From Bacillota bacterium (GTDB lineage Bacteria > Bacillota > Limnochordia > Darwinibacteriales > Darwinibacteriaceae): a stretch of DNA of 7,698 bases. The notes below the pieces were generated by a model. That model made no database searches, was not told the origin of the DNA, and saw nothing but the letters and a program-made list of their open reading frames with translations. This document shows positions 1 to 6,835 of this stretch, piece by piece. The stretch covers positions 1-7,698 of the forward strand of contig JAAZLB010000051.1 of NCBI GenBank assembly GCA_012799535.1. The letters are read 5' to 3'. The position numbers and the translations under genes are program-made. Numbering within the stretch: position 1 is the first letter of the stretch; the number at the start of each line of letters is the position of its first letter.

Positions 1-33
1 AAAAAAGATGCTAGGTAAATTACCTAGCATCTT
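1..33 (-). terminator. Intrinsic terminator at the end of the operon
   Basis: Positions 5-18 and 20-33 are perfect inverted repeats of 14 bases around position 19. Read on the minus strand this gives a hairpin (stem core GATGCTAGGT / ACCTAGCATC, loop about five bases) followed by a run of T at positions 6-1. This is the classic rho-independent layout for minus-strand transcripts. On the plus strand the hairpin is followed by CATCTTACTATTTTC, a poor T-tract, so strong bidirectional action is less likely. The upstream arm begins inside yjbQ: the last codons and the TAG stop (24-26) are part of the stem. Confidence 0.93.
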
Positions 34-416
34 ACTATTTTCACCTGCACCTTCCGGTGCCTGGGTCCATCGAACTCACAGAAATAGATTCCTTGCCAGG
101 TGCCTAGCTGCAGCTGGCCTTTTTCTATAGGAATGGTGCACGAAGATCCCATCAAAGAGGTCTTAATATGTGCGTGGGAGTTTCCTTCGTAATGACGATA
201 ATCGCCCTGAACCGGAAAAACCCGTTCTAGATTGGTAAGAATATCTCTGAGCACATCTGGATCACCATTTTCGTTAATGGTAACCCCTGCGGTTGTATGA
301 GGAACATAGACTATCGCTAGCCCATCGTTTACACCCTCATCATCAACCACCCTTTGAACATCCTTAGTGATCTCAATGAATTGTTGATCCTTTGTAGTCC
401 GCACGGCGAAGATCAC
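24..416 (-). CDS. yjbQ: YjbQ / UPF0047 family protein
   Basis: This 130-residue soluble protein has the full length of the compact YjbQ family. Family hallmarks are in order: VPHTTAGVTINEN at about 38-50, followed by DPDV (52-55); HYEGNSHAHIKTSLMGSS at about 75-92, with His75, His81 and His83; LGTWQGIYFCEFDGPR at about 104-119. Family members form trimers with a conserved His-rich pocket. E. coli YjbQ has weak thiamine-phosphate synthase activity, so databases call it a secondary thiamine-phosphate synthase; the physiological role is unsettled. The start is GTG at 416, placed seven bases after GAGGAGGTGA (424-433), a very strong ribosome binding site lying inside the end of the aldolase gene. 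The gap to that gene is seven bases, so the two are almost certainly cotranscribed and probably coupled. The stop falls inside the terminator stem. Family assignment is firm; function is not. Confidence 0.93.
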   Translation of the reverse strand: MIFAVRTTKDQQFIEITKDVQRVVDDEGVNDGLAIVYVPHTTAGVTINENGDPDVLRDILTNLERVFPVQGDYRHYEGNSHAHIKTSLMGSSCTIPIEKGQLQLGTWQGIYFCEFDGPRHRKVQVKIVRC

Positions 417-423
417 GAACCTT

Positions 424-433
424 TCACCTCCTC
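424..433 (-). promoter_or_regulatory. Ribosome binding site of yjbQ inside the aldolase gene end
   Basis: GAGGAGGTGA on the minus strand is an almost complete anti-16S match, seven bases before the GTG at 416. It contains the TGA stop of the upstream aldolase gene and fixes the yjbQ start at the non-ATG codon. Confidence 0.85.
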
Positions 434-1098
434 AAAGGCGAATTTAGATCAAGGGTCTCATAAGTCTGACCCCAATTCTTTAAGAAGGTGGCTATAGCCT
501 GCTCGGTTTCGCCATGGGTGACAACTTGGTGTAAAAACTCCCCAGTAATGGTCACACTATCAACTCCACCTTCTAGTAAGATTTGTAGCTGATGGGCACT
601 TTTTACGCTGGCTGCAATAATCTTTGTAGGTAAATCGTATTGCTCCAACGCCCATTTCATCTGGCACGTTACTTCAGCTCCAGAACCACCAAGGCCATCT
701 ATTCTGTTCACATAGGGGGCTAGAAAGTGAGCGCCAGCCCGGGCCGCTAACACCCCTTGAGAAACGGTGAAAATGGCAGTAGCAGTGGTTCGATAACCTT
801 CAGCAGAAAGCTCCTTGATTGCACCTAACCCAGCTGGGTTAACTGGGATCTTAGGAATGATTTGCTCTGGAGCAATCTCCACTAACATTTGAGCTTCCAC
901 TACAATTTCAGGAGTAGTAGTGCCGAGAACTTGCGTGTGCACTTCGTCCAATCCTAAACCCACTAACTCCTGCAACAGCTCTTTAAAAGCTTGATTTTCT
1001 CTCGAGACAATCGTCGGGTTAGTAGTGATCCCCCGGATTGGAAACCATAACGCTGATTCAATCTCCCCTACATTTGCACTATCAATATAGATATCCAT
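424..1098 (-). CDS. fsa: Fructose-6-phosphate aldolase / small transaldolase (FSA type)
   Basis: This is a 224-residue class I (Schiff-base) aldolase of the TalC/MipB/FSA group, close to the usual 220 residues and without signal peptide or membrane segment. Residues visible from the chosen ATG: Asp6 in MDIYID, ITTNPT at 24-29, the Schiff-base lysine Lys83 in PKIPVNPAG, and APYVNRID with Tyr129. Gln56 in HTQV matches the glutamine that marks true fructose-6-phosphate aldolases, where transaldolases carry glutamate. This favours cleavage or formation of fructose 6-phosphate from dihydroxyacetone and glyceraldehyde 3-phosphate over transaldolase activity, but that is inference from sequence. ATG at 1098 is preferred over the GTG at 1113: AGGGGG lies six bases before the ATG, and family members begin directly with M-x-hydrophobic-hydrophobic-x-D. 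The gene is 46 bases after the methyltransferase and seven before yjbQ. The C-terminus is charged and short (PLRR). Confidence 0.92.
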   Translation of the reverse strand: MDIYIDSANVGEIESALWFPIRGITTNPTIVSRENQAFKELLQELVGLGLDEVHTQVLGTTTPEIVVEAQMLVEIAPEQIIPKIPVNPAGLGAIKELSAEGYRTTATAIFTVSQGVLAARAGAHFLAPYVNRIDGLGGSGAEVTCQMKWALEQYDLPTKIIAASVKSAHQLQILLEGGVDSVTITGEFLHQVVTHGETEQAIATFLKNWGQTYETLDLNSPLRR

Positions 1099-1104
1099 GA
1101 ACGT

Positions 1105-1110
1105 CCCCCT
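1105..1110 (-). promoter_or_regulatory. Ribosome binding site deciding the aldolase start
   Basis: AGGGGG on the minus strand sits six bases before ATG 1098-1096. It would lie inside the coding region if the in-frame GTG at 1113-1111 were the start, so it argues for the shorter 224-residue protein. Confidence 0.7.
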
Positions 1111-1144
1111 CACTTTAATTTCTCTGCGTATATACTCCCCGTTT

Positions 1145-1909
1145 CTAGGGCTTGCGGAAAGTTAAACAATAAAGCAAACCATCGCAGATCTCTTTGACGC
1201 TAATGTCTTGCATTTCAGCTGGCACATGGTCTACAGGCGCGTTCAGTGTTATAGTTCTTTTTTGGTAATAACGGCGCACGAAAGGAGTACGTTCATATGT
1301 TCCTGAAGCCAACTTTTCCGTTTCATCTACAATCATAATCTTAGAACCAGGTTTAGCAATTCTAATCATTTCACGAATTGCTTGGTCCTTATCATTAAAA
1401 AAGTTAATCCCCCCAACATGGTAGACAACATCAAAGGAATTATCCACAAAAGGCACCGCTTCTGCATTCGCCTGAACTATGTGGGCATCACGCTTCCATT
1501 TCTTCAGGTTTCTAACACAGGCCTTCAACATTCCAAAGGAAATGTCTAAACCAAAAAAATCAATCCCCTGGGGCAAATAAGGTAGATTATCTCCGGTACC
1601 AACAGATATCTCCATTACCTTGCTCTTGTCCTGAATCTCAAGCTCATGTAGAAACTGCTCCCTATACTGTCTTTCCCCACCAAACTTAAAATAAAAATAA
1701 AGCTTGTTCGACAAATTATAAAAAGGTGCTATCTTGTCATAAAACTGCTGATACTTCAAATTATCTCCAGACAATTCCGTTTCCCCAAGAAGTAATGGAA
1801 TACCATCTCTAATAGGATATACTCTTCCAGAACGGGGATTGACCAGATTGCCCTCGATTAACTCCAACGTTTCCTTAGTTTGAGGATCACAATACATTTC
1901 TAATTGCAT
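1145..1909 (-). CDS. SAM-dependent methyltransferase with Trm112-like N-terminus (UbiE/MenG-like)
   Basis: The protein has 254 residues and is predicted cytosolic. Residues about 5-41 resemble a Trm112-type module (YCDP near the start, then the typical YPIRDGIPLLL), but only Cys7 remains of the zinc cysteines. Residues 56-85 carry a UbiE-like FYDKIAPFYNLSNKL segment. The class I fold follows: motif I at 98-106 (VMEISVGTG), motif II acid Asp122 in GLDISFGML, then NAEAVPFVDNSFDVVYHVGG at about 149-168, the usual post-II and motif IV region. The C-terminus ends in LTFRKP. It should transfer a methyl group from SAM to a small molecule, lipid or peptide; the acceptor cannot be read from sequence. 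ATG 1909 is preferred over the adjacent TTG at 1912 because GGAGGTG (1917-1923) lies seven bases before the ATG. It follows the second ABC gene by 16 bases, suggesting it modifies the exported compound or is part of self-protection. That link is inference. Confidence 0.88.
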   Translation of the reverse strand: MQLEMYCDPQTKETLELIEGNLVNPRSGRVYPIRDGIPLLLGETELSGDNLKYQQFYDKIAPFYNLSNKLYFYFKFGGERQYREQFLHELEIQDKSKVMEISVGTGDNLPYLPQGIDFFGLDISFGMLKACVRNLKKWKRDAHIVQANAEAVPFVDNSFDVVYHVGGINFFNDKDQAIREMIRIAKPGSKIMIVDETEKLASGTYERTPFVRRYYQKRTITLNAPVDHVPAEMQDISVKEICDGLLYCLTFRKP

Positions 1910-1916
1910 CAAAAAA

Positions 1917-1923
1917 CACCTCC
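1917..1923 (-). promoter_or_regulatory. Ribosome binding site deciding the methyltransferase start
   Basis: GGAGGTG on the minus strand, followed by TTTTTTG, places ATG 1909-1907 at an ideal seven-base spacing. The TTG at 1912-1910 would be only four bases away and is less likely. Confidence 0.75.
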
Positions 1924-1925
1924 AA

Positions 1926-3698
1926 CTAACTCACATACCACTGAGCCTGAGCTTCATACATTTCTTGATACTTTCCGCCACCTCTGACCAGCTCATCATG
2001 GGTACCAATGGCTACAATTTCCCCTTGATCCATAACCACAATGCGATCAGCCACCCTGGCAGATCCCAAGCGATGGGTAACTAAAATTGCTGTTTTCCCC
2101 CGAGACATTTCTTCAAACTGACGGTAAATCCTTGTTTCTTCTAAAGGATCAATGGCTGCGGTTGGTTCATCGAGGACAATCAGATCATGCTGACGATAAA
2201 ATCCTCTAGCAATAGCCACCCTCTGCCATTGTCCACCAGAAAGATCCACCCCGTCAAATTCCCGGGACAACATTGTATCTAAACCCTGGGGGAAAGTAAC
2301 TTTATCTAAGGACACGTCTGCTTTGTCTAACGCCTCCGTAAGTCGATCTCTCTTACCGTGCTCTAGATCACTAATGGTAACATTTTCCTCCAAAGTCATT
2401 TGATAACGTTGAAACTTTTGGAACACACCGGAAATTCCTTTAAATAATGCTTCAGGGGCTATCTCTTTCGTATTATGTTCGCCGATGAAGACATCCCCTT
2501 CAGTTGGTAGGTAAAGCCCGGTTAAGAGACGCACTAAAGTGCTCTTTCCTGCTCCGTTGTGGCCTACAATGGCCAAAGTCTCCCCTGGATATAGCTGGAG
2601 GCTGACATTACGCAGACTAGGCTCTTTGGCCCCAGGATAAGTGAAAGAAGCGTTTTTCGCCACCACTCCCTCACCAGGATTCACCTCTACCAACTTGCCT
2701 ACCCTTTCTGGACGTTCTAAAAAGTTTAGGAAGTTTCGTACAGTTCCCATGTTCTTACTTATGGAGCCAAAGTGGCGAACGATAACTTCTTCCGCGATAT
2801 TAAACATCATACCAATAGAGGCAAAGACTGCAGCAAAACCCCCAACACTAATCTCACCTTGTAATAAGGCGGTGATTAATAAGTACAACACCCCTCCGTA
2901 ACCTGCCAAGGTAATCAACTGCATACCCAACTCTAATAGCCCCGTACGAAATTCTGCAGTCCAGCGCTTAGCCTGCAAAGCGTTGAGAACCGAAAAGTAC
3001 AAATCTCGAAAATAGGGGTAGGCACCTAGCTGCCTCGTTTCTTTAAAGTATTCCCGATCACAGAGGCAACGCTCATAATAATCAAACTCTCGCCTTAAGG
3101 GAGCTGATTCATCCTCTAACTTGGCATAGACGGTACTGCGAACGAGCTGTGTAATGGCCACCGGTACGTAAATTAATAAAACACTTAGGGCCAAGATAGG
3201 CTTTAGTGTATACAAATACCACCCCATAAACAGGAAATAGGGTGTATAAAACATGAAAACCATATTACCAATCAAAGTAAGATAAAGACTATTAACTGCC
3301 CCTTCATTAGCTTTATTAACCTCATCTAAAAAGTCGGGATGTTCAAAGGCGATGGGATCTATCCTAGTTGCCTTAGCGTGAATGCGAACACCAAGATGCC
3401 CCCGCATTCTCTCAATTACTTCTTGCGCAGTGAAATTGTGGATACCGTTTATTATTTCCTTTAAGATGATCACACCACCCAAAAACGCTAAGGACCCATA
3501 CACTGCATGTACTTGCCACTGTCCCCCAACCACAGCACTCACTGCGTCGAAAAAACTTTGAAAGGCGAAAGTGGTTACAGCGTGGAACAAACCGTGAACA
3601 ACCCCCAAGAGCGAATATGCAAAAAACAAGCCAGGAATAGCTGCCCAAATTAGCTTGAACAACCGGCGGTAAACCCCGATTGGAGAAAGCTTTTTCAA
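1926..3698 (-). CDS. ABC exporter half-transporter, second subunit (membrane domain plus ATPase)
   Basis: This 590-residue protein fuses a type-1 exporter membrane domain (about 1-325, probably six helices, near 16-40, 65-85, 136-158, 162-186, 254-280 and 284-305) to a complete ATPase. ATPase motifs: Walker A GHNGAGKST at 379-387, Q-loop Gln427 in VFQKFQRYQ, signature LSGGQWQR at 486-493, Walker B LIVLDEP with catalytic Glu511, D-loop AAID, and switch His542. The aromatic Q-loop region and W in the signature recall NisT/SpaT-type peptide exporters; no N-terminal C39 peptidase domain is present. It starts at TTG 3698, inside a TTGA overlap with the stop of the first ABC gene, after GGGGGTGG (3704-3711). 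No other plausible start occurs before residue 98. The overlap implies translational coupling and a heterodimer with the upstream subunit. Both proteins end in a similar tail (QAQWYVS here, QRGWYS in the partner). Substrate unknown. Confidence 0.92.
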   Translation of the reverse strand: MKKLSPIGVYRRLFKLIWAAIPGLFFAYSLLGVVHGLFHAVTTFAFQSFFDAVSAVVGGQWQVHAVYGSLAFLGGVIILKEIINGIHNFTAQEVIERMRGHLGVRIHAKATRIDPIAFEHPDFLDEVNKANEGAVNSLYLTLIGNMVFMFYTPYFLFMGWYLYTLKPILALSVLLIYVPVAITQLVRSTVYAKLEDESAPLRREFDYYERCLCDREYFKETRQLGAYPYFRDLYFSVLNALQAKRWTAEFRTGLLELGMQLITLAGYGGVLYLLITALLQGEISVGGFAAVFASIGMMFNIAEEVIVRHFGSISKNMGTVRNFLNFLERPERVGKLVEVNPGEGVVAKNASFTYPGAKEPSLRNVSLQLYPGETLAIVGHNGAGKSTLVRLLTGLYLPTEGDVFIGEHNTKEIAPEALFKGISGVFQKFQRYQMTLEENVTISDLEHGKRDRLTEALDKADVSLDKVTFPQGLDTMLSREFDGVDLSGGQWQRVAIARGFYRQHDLIVLDEPTAAIDPLEETRIYRQFEEMSRGKTAILVTHRLGSARVADRIVVMDQGEIVAIGTHDELVRGGGKYQEMYEAQAQWYVS

Positions 3699-5488
3699 CT
3701 ATACCACCCCCGTTGACTCTGGTACATATCTGCATAAATTCCATTTAAGGACATGAGTTCGTCGTGACTACCTTGTTCGGCAAGCCTGCCTTGGTCAATG
3801 ACAAAAATCTGATCTGCTAGTTTTGTGGAACCTAAGCGATGACTGATAAAAATGGTGGTCTTGTCTTGGCTAATCTGTTCAAAGTGTTCGTAGAGACGAC
3901 TTTCAGAGAGGGGATCCAAAGCGGCAGTTGGTTCATCTAGAATCCTAAAGGGCGCCAGGTTATAAACCGCACGAGCCATAGCCACCCGCTGCCATTCTCC
4001 ACCTGATAGGTCCTGGCCCCCCTCCTTGATTTTCCCTAAAGGAGTATCTAAGCCTTGGGGCAACCTAGCAATCACATCCACAAGGTCTAATTCAGCCGCT
4101 GCACTTTCAACGCTCACCCCATTAGCCAACTTTCGAGGGTTGCCAAGCTCGATGTTTTGCCCAAGGGAAATATAATAACGGGCGAAATCTTGGTAAACCA
4201 CATGAAAAAATGCTTTAAGATCCCCTTGAGAATACTCCCGAAGGCTACGACCATTGAGCAAAATCTCACCTGAATAATTGTCATAGAGACCCGTCATTAA
4301 CTTGGTAATGGTAGTCTTGCCAGCACCATTGGCACCTACAAAGGAATAATGACCACCGGGCTCGATTTTGAAAGAAATTTGGTCTAAAATCAGTTTTTCT
4401 GTACCGGGATAACGGAAGCTTACATTAACAAACTCTAAGGATTCGAAAACGGGCGGCGGCATGCTCGGCAGACTTTGAGCATCACAGCTCTCTTCTAACG
4501 CTACGAAATTGGTTAAATCCCTCATATACTCCTTGCTTTTAGCCAATTGATCCATAGAACCGACAAACTGCCAAGACATGAGATCTACCAAACCAAAGGT
4601 CGCATTTACGAGAGCGATAAACATACCGATACTAATTACCCCAGACAGCACCGGTTGCAGCAAGATGCCTACAACGAGTACCGAAGTAAGCGCGGTAATA
4701 CTAGAGCCCAGCTTCATTCGGATAAACCATTTTTTCCTAGTTTCATATTCTTTAATGCGGGCTTCTTCGTAATGCTTGTGCCAAGTATCATTAAGCTGAT
4801 GCCCATAACCAAAAAGCGAACGCTCCTCAACACTTTCCCGCCCCAAAAGCACATTACTAAAATACTGATATTTCCGCCGGAACTTAGAGACTTCTCGATT
4901 CACCTCATAAGAAGCTCGTCCGCTTTTCATTCCTAGGAAAAACAGGGGGAAAGAAACAACAAGAACTAAGAGAGCAGCCCACCAAGCCTGTTGTAACAAG
5001 ATTGCTAGCAAACCGATGATTCTTAAAACATTACTAGCCATGCCCATTAAATTGCTGAATCCAGTCATGATCTGGTCTTCTGCCCCACCGGCCACTCGAG
5101 TAATCAAATCCCAGGTATCAGGATTCTCAATGTGATAATAGGCTAGATGCGTTCTCTTTTCAGTTACTGAAGTGCGATACTGAGCCTCAAGTCCCATGCG
5201 TAGCCTGGTGTTGGCAAAACCCATTAAACGCCACAGAATCCAACCATAAGCAATCAAACCTAAGAGAGCTAAGATCACTGGGTAGATTTCTTTAAGGCCC
5301 ATGGACCCCTGATAAATCTGCAAAGCACCATCAATAAACCTAGCTGTAACCACAACTTGCATAGTGGGAATTATGCCAACTAAAGCATATTGCAGACCTA
5401 AGAAGCCTGTTGCGCCAGGGTTACAACGAAAAGGGATCCGCACAAGATCCCCTAAACCATATTCTCGCTTTTCCAACCCAGTTAGCAC
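3695..5488 (-). CDS. ABC exporter half-transporter, first subunit (membrane domain plus ATPase)
   Basis: This 597-residue protein has an exporter membrane domain (about 1-330, helices near 26-48, 69-90, two between about 145 and 187, then 259-282 and 284-304) followed by an ATPase. Motifs: Walker A GANGAGKTT at 385-393, Q-loop Gln433 in VYQDFARYY, signature LSGGEWQR at 494-501, Walker B FRILDEP with catalytic Glu519, D-loop AALD and switch His550. The Walker B strand has an arginine (Arg515) where a hydrophobic residue is usual. The Q-loop style YQDF-x-RY is typical of lantibiotic-type exporters such as NisT, but substrate cannot be assigned on that alone. The start is GTG 5488; AGGAGGTG (5497-5504) lies eight bases before it and is inside the end of the MFS gene. 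The gene overlaps the next ABC gene by four bases (3695-3698), which fits a heterodimeric exporter made in equal amounts. Confidence 0.92.
   Translation of the reverse strand: MLTGLEKREYGLGDLVRIPFRCNPGATGFLGLQYALVGIIPTMQVVVTARFIDGALQIYQGSMGLKEIYPVILALLGLIAYGWILWRLMGFANTRLRMGLEAQYRTSVTEKRTHLAYYHIENPDTWDLITRVAGGAEDQIMTGFSNLMGMASNVLRIIGLLAILLQQAWWAALLVLVVSFPLFFLGMKSGRASYEVNREVSKFRRKYQYFSNVLLGRESVEERSLFGYGHQLNDTWHKHYEEARIKEYETRKKWFIRMKLGSSITALTSVLVVGILLQPVLSGVISIGMFIALVNATFGLVDLMSWQFVGSMDQLAKSKEYMRDLTNFVALEESCDAQSLPSMPPPVFESLEFVNVSFRYPGTEKLILDQISFKIEPGGHYSFVGANGAGKTTITKLMTGLYDNYSGEILLNGRSLREYSQGDLKAFFHVVYQDFARYYISLGQNIELGNPRKLANGVSVESAAAELDLVDVIARLPQGLDTPLGKIKEGGQDLSGGEWQRVAMARAVYNLAPFRILDEPTAALDPLSESRLYEHFEQISQDKTTIFISHRLGSTKLADQIFVIDQGRLAEQGSHDELMSLNGIYADMYQSQRGWYS
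3704..3711 (-). promoter_or_regulatory. Ribosome binding site for the TTG start of the second ABC gene
   Basis: GGGGGTGG on the minus strand lies five bases (TATAG) before TTG 3698-3696. It is a near match to GGAGGTG within the last codons of the first ABC gene and supports the unusual TTG start and coupled translation. Confidence 0.65.
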
Positions 5489-5493
5489 TCGTT

Positions 5494-6804
5494 TTACACC
5501 TCCTGGACATACATGGTCTTAATATCCTTGGAAATTCCCATGGCTACAGCTAAAAGACTAGTCACTAGACCACTAAATAGTAAGATATAAAAGGGAGAAA
5601 TCTGGTCCACTAATACACCTGCGAGAGCCATTGAAACAGGCACGAGCATTTGCACCATGCTATCCAGAAGACCAAACACCCTCCCCCGGTAATAATCGGG
5701 CACAGTCTCTTGAAGCATCACTTGAAAGGGAACGTTAACCATGATATTAAATAGCCCAATAAGGAACATTGGTGCTGCTAAGGCAATTAACATGGTCAAC
5801 TGATTGAGGGATTCGTGAATTAGTGGTAAAGCCAAAAACCCCATTATAGAACCAATTACTCCTTGGGCCATAATGCCCACAGTCAATAGACGATCCTTTG
5901 TGAATCGTTCTGTCAAAAAACCAATGGCTAGAGTGCCCACCAAGAAACCCACTGGTAAAGCTGATTGGGCAATACCGAAATGTTGTGCCTCCATTTTTAA
6001 TATCTCTTTCCCTAAATAGGGGAAGAGCACTCCGCCCATTGGAGCACCTAAAAAGTTCAGGGCAACGGCAAAAAGAATGAGTGTGCGCAAACCAGCATTA
6101 CTCCAAATGTAGCTGAACCCTTCCTTCAAACTAGTGACAAACTGCTTGCCCCCACTTTGCTTCGGGCCACCGTTGTCCACCCTTTCCACTTGGGGAAAAC
6201 GAATGAACATTTCGGAAAAGGCTGATAGCAAAAAAGAAACTCCGTTGATGACAAAAACCCCTAGGTACCCTGTGGTTCCCAAGAGTAGGGCACCAATAAC
6301 CGGTCCAATAATCATGGTAGCGCTTCTCGAAAAATTGTTGAGCGCATTAGCTTTCACTAGTTCTTCTTTCTTTACCAAACCTGGAATAGTCGCGGAGATT
6401 GCAGGTCCGAATAGTACTCCGCAGAGAGCTGAGATTGTGGTTCCTATGTAGAGAATTGGCAAGTTAAGCAAGCCGGCGTGGAAAACCCAAGCCATCCCAA
6501 GAGAAATTAAGCCCCTGGCAATGTCCATAGATACAACAATGGTCTTTCGATCCCACAAATCGGCTAATACTCCCGAAAACGGCGCTAAAAGCACGCCTGG
6601 AATCGAAGAGACAAAGAGTAATGTACCCAAAGCCGCACCGGAACCGGTTATGTCTAAGACTAACCAGGTGAGGGCAAAATAAAGGATGCCATCGCCAACC
6701 TGGGAGACTAACCGGCCCCAAAATAACAAACCATAGTCACGGTTAATGAATATACGTTGCCAAAGTCTTTGTTTTTCTGCTGTTGTCATCTCCATCATTC
6801 CCAT
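5494..6804 (-). CDS. MFS efflux permease (EntS / macrolide-efflux type)
   Basis: This protein of up to 436 residues belongs to the drug-proton antiporter side of the major facilitator superfamily. About twelve hydrophobic segments are visible, with a polar cytoplasmic loop at about 202-226 between the halves. Family signs are motif A as SGVLADLWDRKT (about 77-88), the ANALNNFSRSATMIIGP segment (about 152-168) and PDYYRGRVFGLLDSM in the second half. These are shared by EntS siderophore exporters and Mef-type macrolide pumps, so drug or natural-product efflux is likely but the substrate is open. An in-frame TAG directly precedes the first ATG (6804). ATGs at 6798, 6795 and 6789 are alternatives; no clear ribosome binding site serves 6804, and the GGGA at 6798-6801 better serves the one at 6789. 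The gene ends five bases before the first ABC gene, whose ribosome binding site lies in its last codons. A palindrome precedes the start. Confidence 0.9.
   Translation of the reverse strand: MGMMEMTTAEKQRLWQRIFINRDYGLLFWGRLVSQVGDGILYFALTWLVLDITGSGAALGTLLFVSSIPGVLLAPFSGVLADLWDRKTIVVSMDIARGLISLGMAWVFHAGLLNLPILYIGTTISALCGVLFGPAISATIPGLVKKEELVKANALNNFSRSATMIIGPVIGALLLGTTGYLGVFVINGVSFLLSAFSEMFIRFPQVERVDNGGPKQSGGKQFVTSLKEGFSYIWSNAGLRTLILFAVALNFLGAPMGGVLFPYLGKEILKMEAQHFGIAQSALPVGFLVGTLAIGFLTERFTKDRLLTVGIMAQGVIGSIMGFLALPLIHESLNQLTMLIALAAPMFLIGLFNIMVNVPFQVMLQETVPDYYRGRVFGLLDSMVQMLVPVSMALAGVLVDQISPFYILLFSGLVTSLLAVAMGISKDIKTMYVQEV
5497..5504 (-). promoter_or_regulatory. Ribosome binding site for the GTG start of the first ABC gene
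   Basis: AGGAGGTG on the minus strand lies eight bases before GTG 5488-5486 and encodes part of the C-terminal QEV of the MFS protein. It decides the GTG start and links translation of the two genes. Confidence 0.85.
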
Positions 6805-6805
6805 C

Positions 6806-6835
6806 TAGTTGATCTTGACTTAAGTTTATCAACTA
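6806..6835. promoter_or_regulatory. Interrupted palindrome, possible operator before the MFS gene
   Basis: TAGTTGAT (6806-6813) and ATCAACTA (6828-6835) are perfect 8-bp inverted repeats 14 bases apart, with the palindrome ACTTAAGT (6818-6825) almost at the centre. The half-site centres are 22 bp apart, about two helical turns, which suits binding by a dimeric repressor of MarR or TetR type. The block ends one base before the first ATG codon of the MFS gene, where a repressor would block transcription or early elongation. In RNA the same repeat could form an 8-bp hairpin just before the start codon. I see no convincing -35/-10 pair around it; TTGGCA at 6848-6843 is a weak -35 candidate. Operator function is inference. 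Confidence 0.45.

Noticed and set aside
1099..1113. GTG at 1113 as the aldolase start
   Set aside because: The ribosome binding site AGGGGG would be inside the gene, and family members begin at the ATG at 1098.
1910..1912. TTG at 1912 as the methyltransferase start
   Set aside because: ATG directly follows at 1909 with better spacing from GGAGGTG.
2641..2901. Plus-strand open frame of 86 codons
   Set aside because: It lies wholly inside the second ABC gene, opposite strand, with composition typical of an antisense shadow and no recognisable domain.
3412..3744. Minus-strand open frame of 110 codons across the junction of the two ABC genes
   Set aside because: It is another frame of two well-supported genes, and its sequence is Cys/Trp-rich and shadow-like.
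4547..4936. Plus-strand open frame of 129 codons
   Set aside because: Antisense to the first ABC gene membrane domain; no ribosome binding site or recognisable family.
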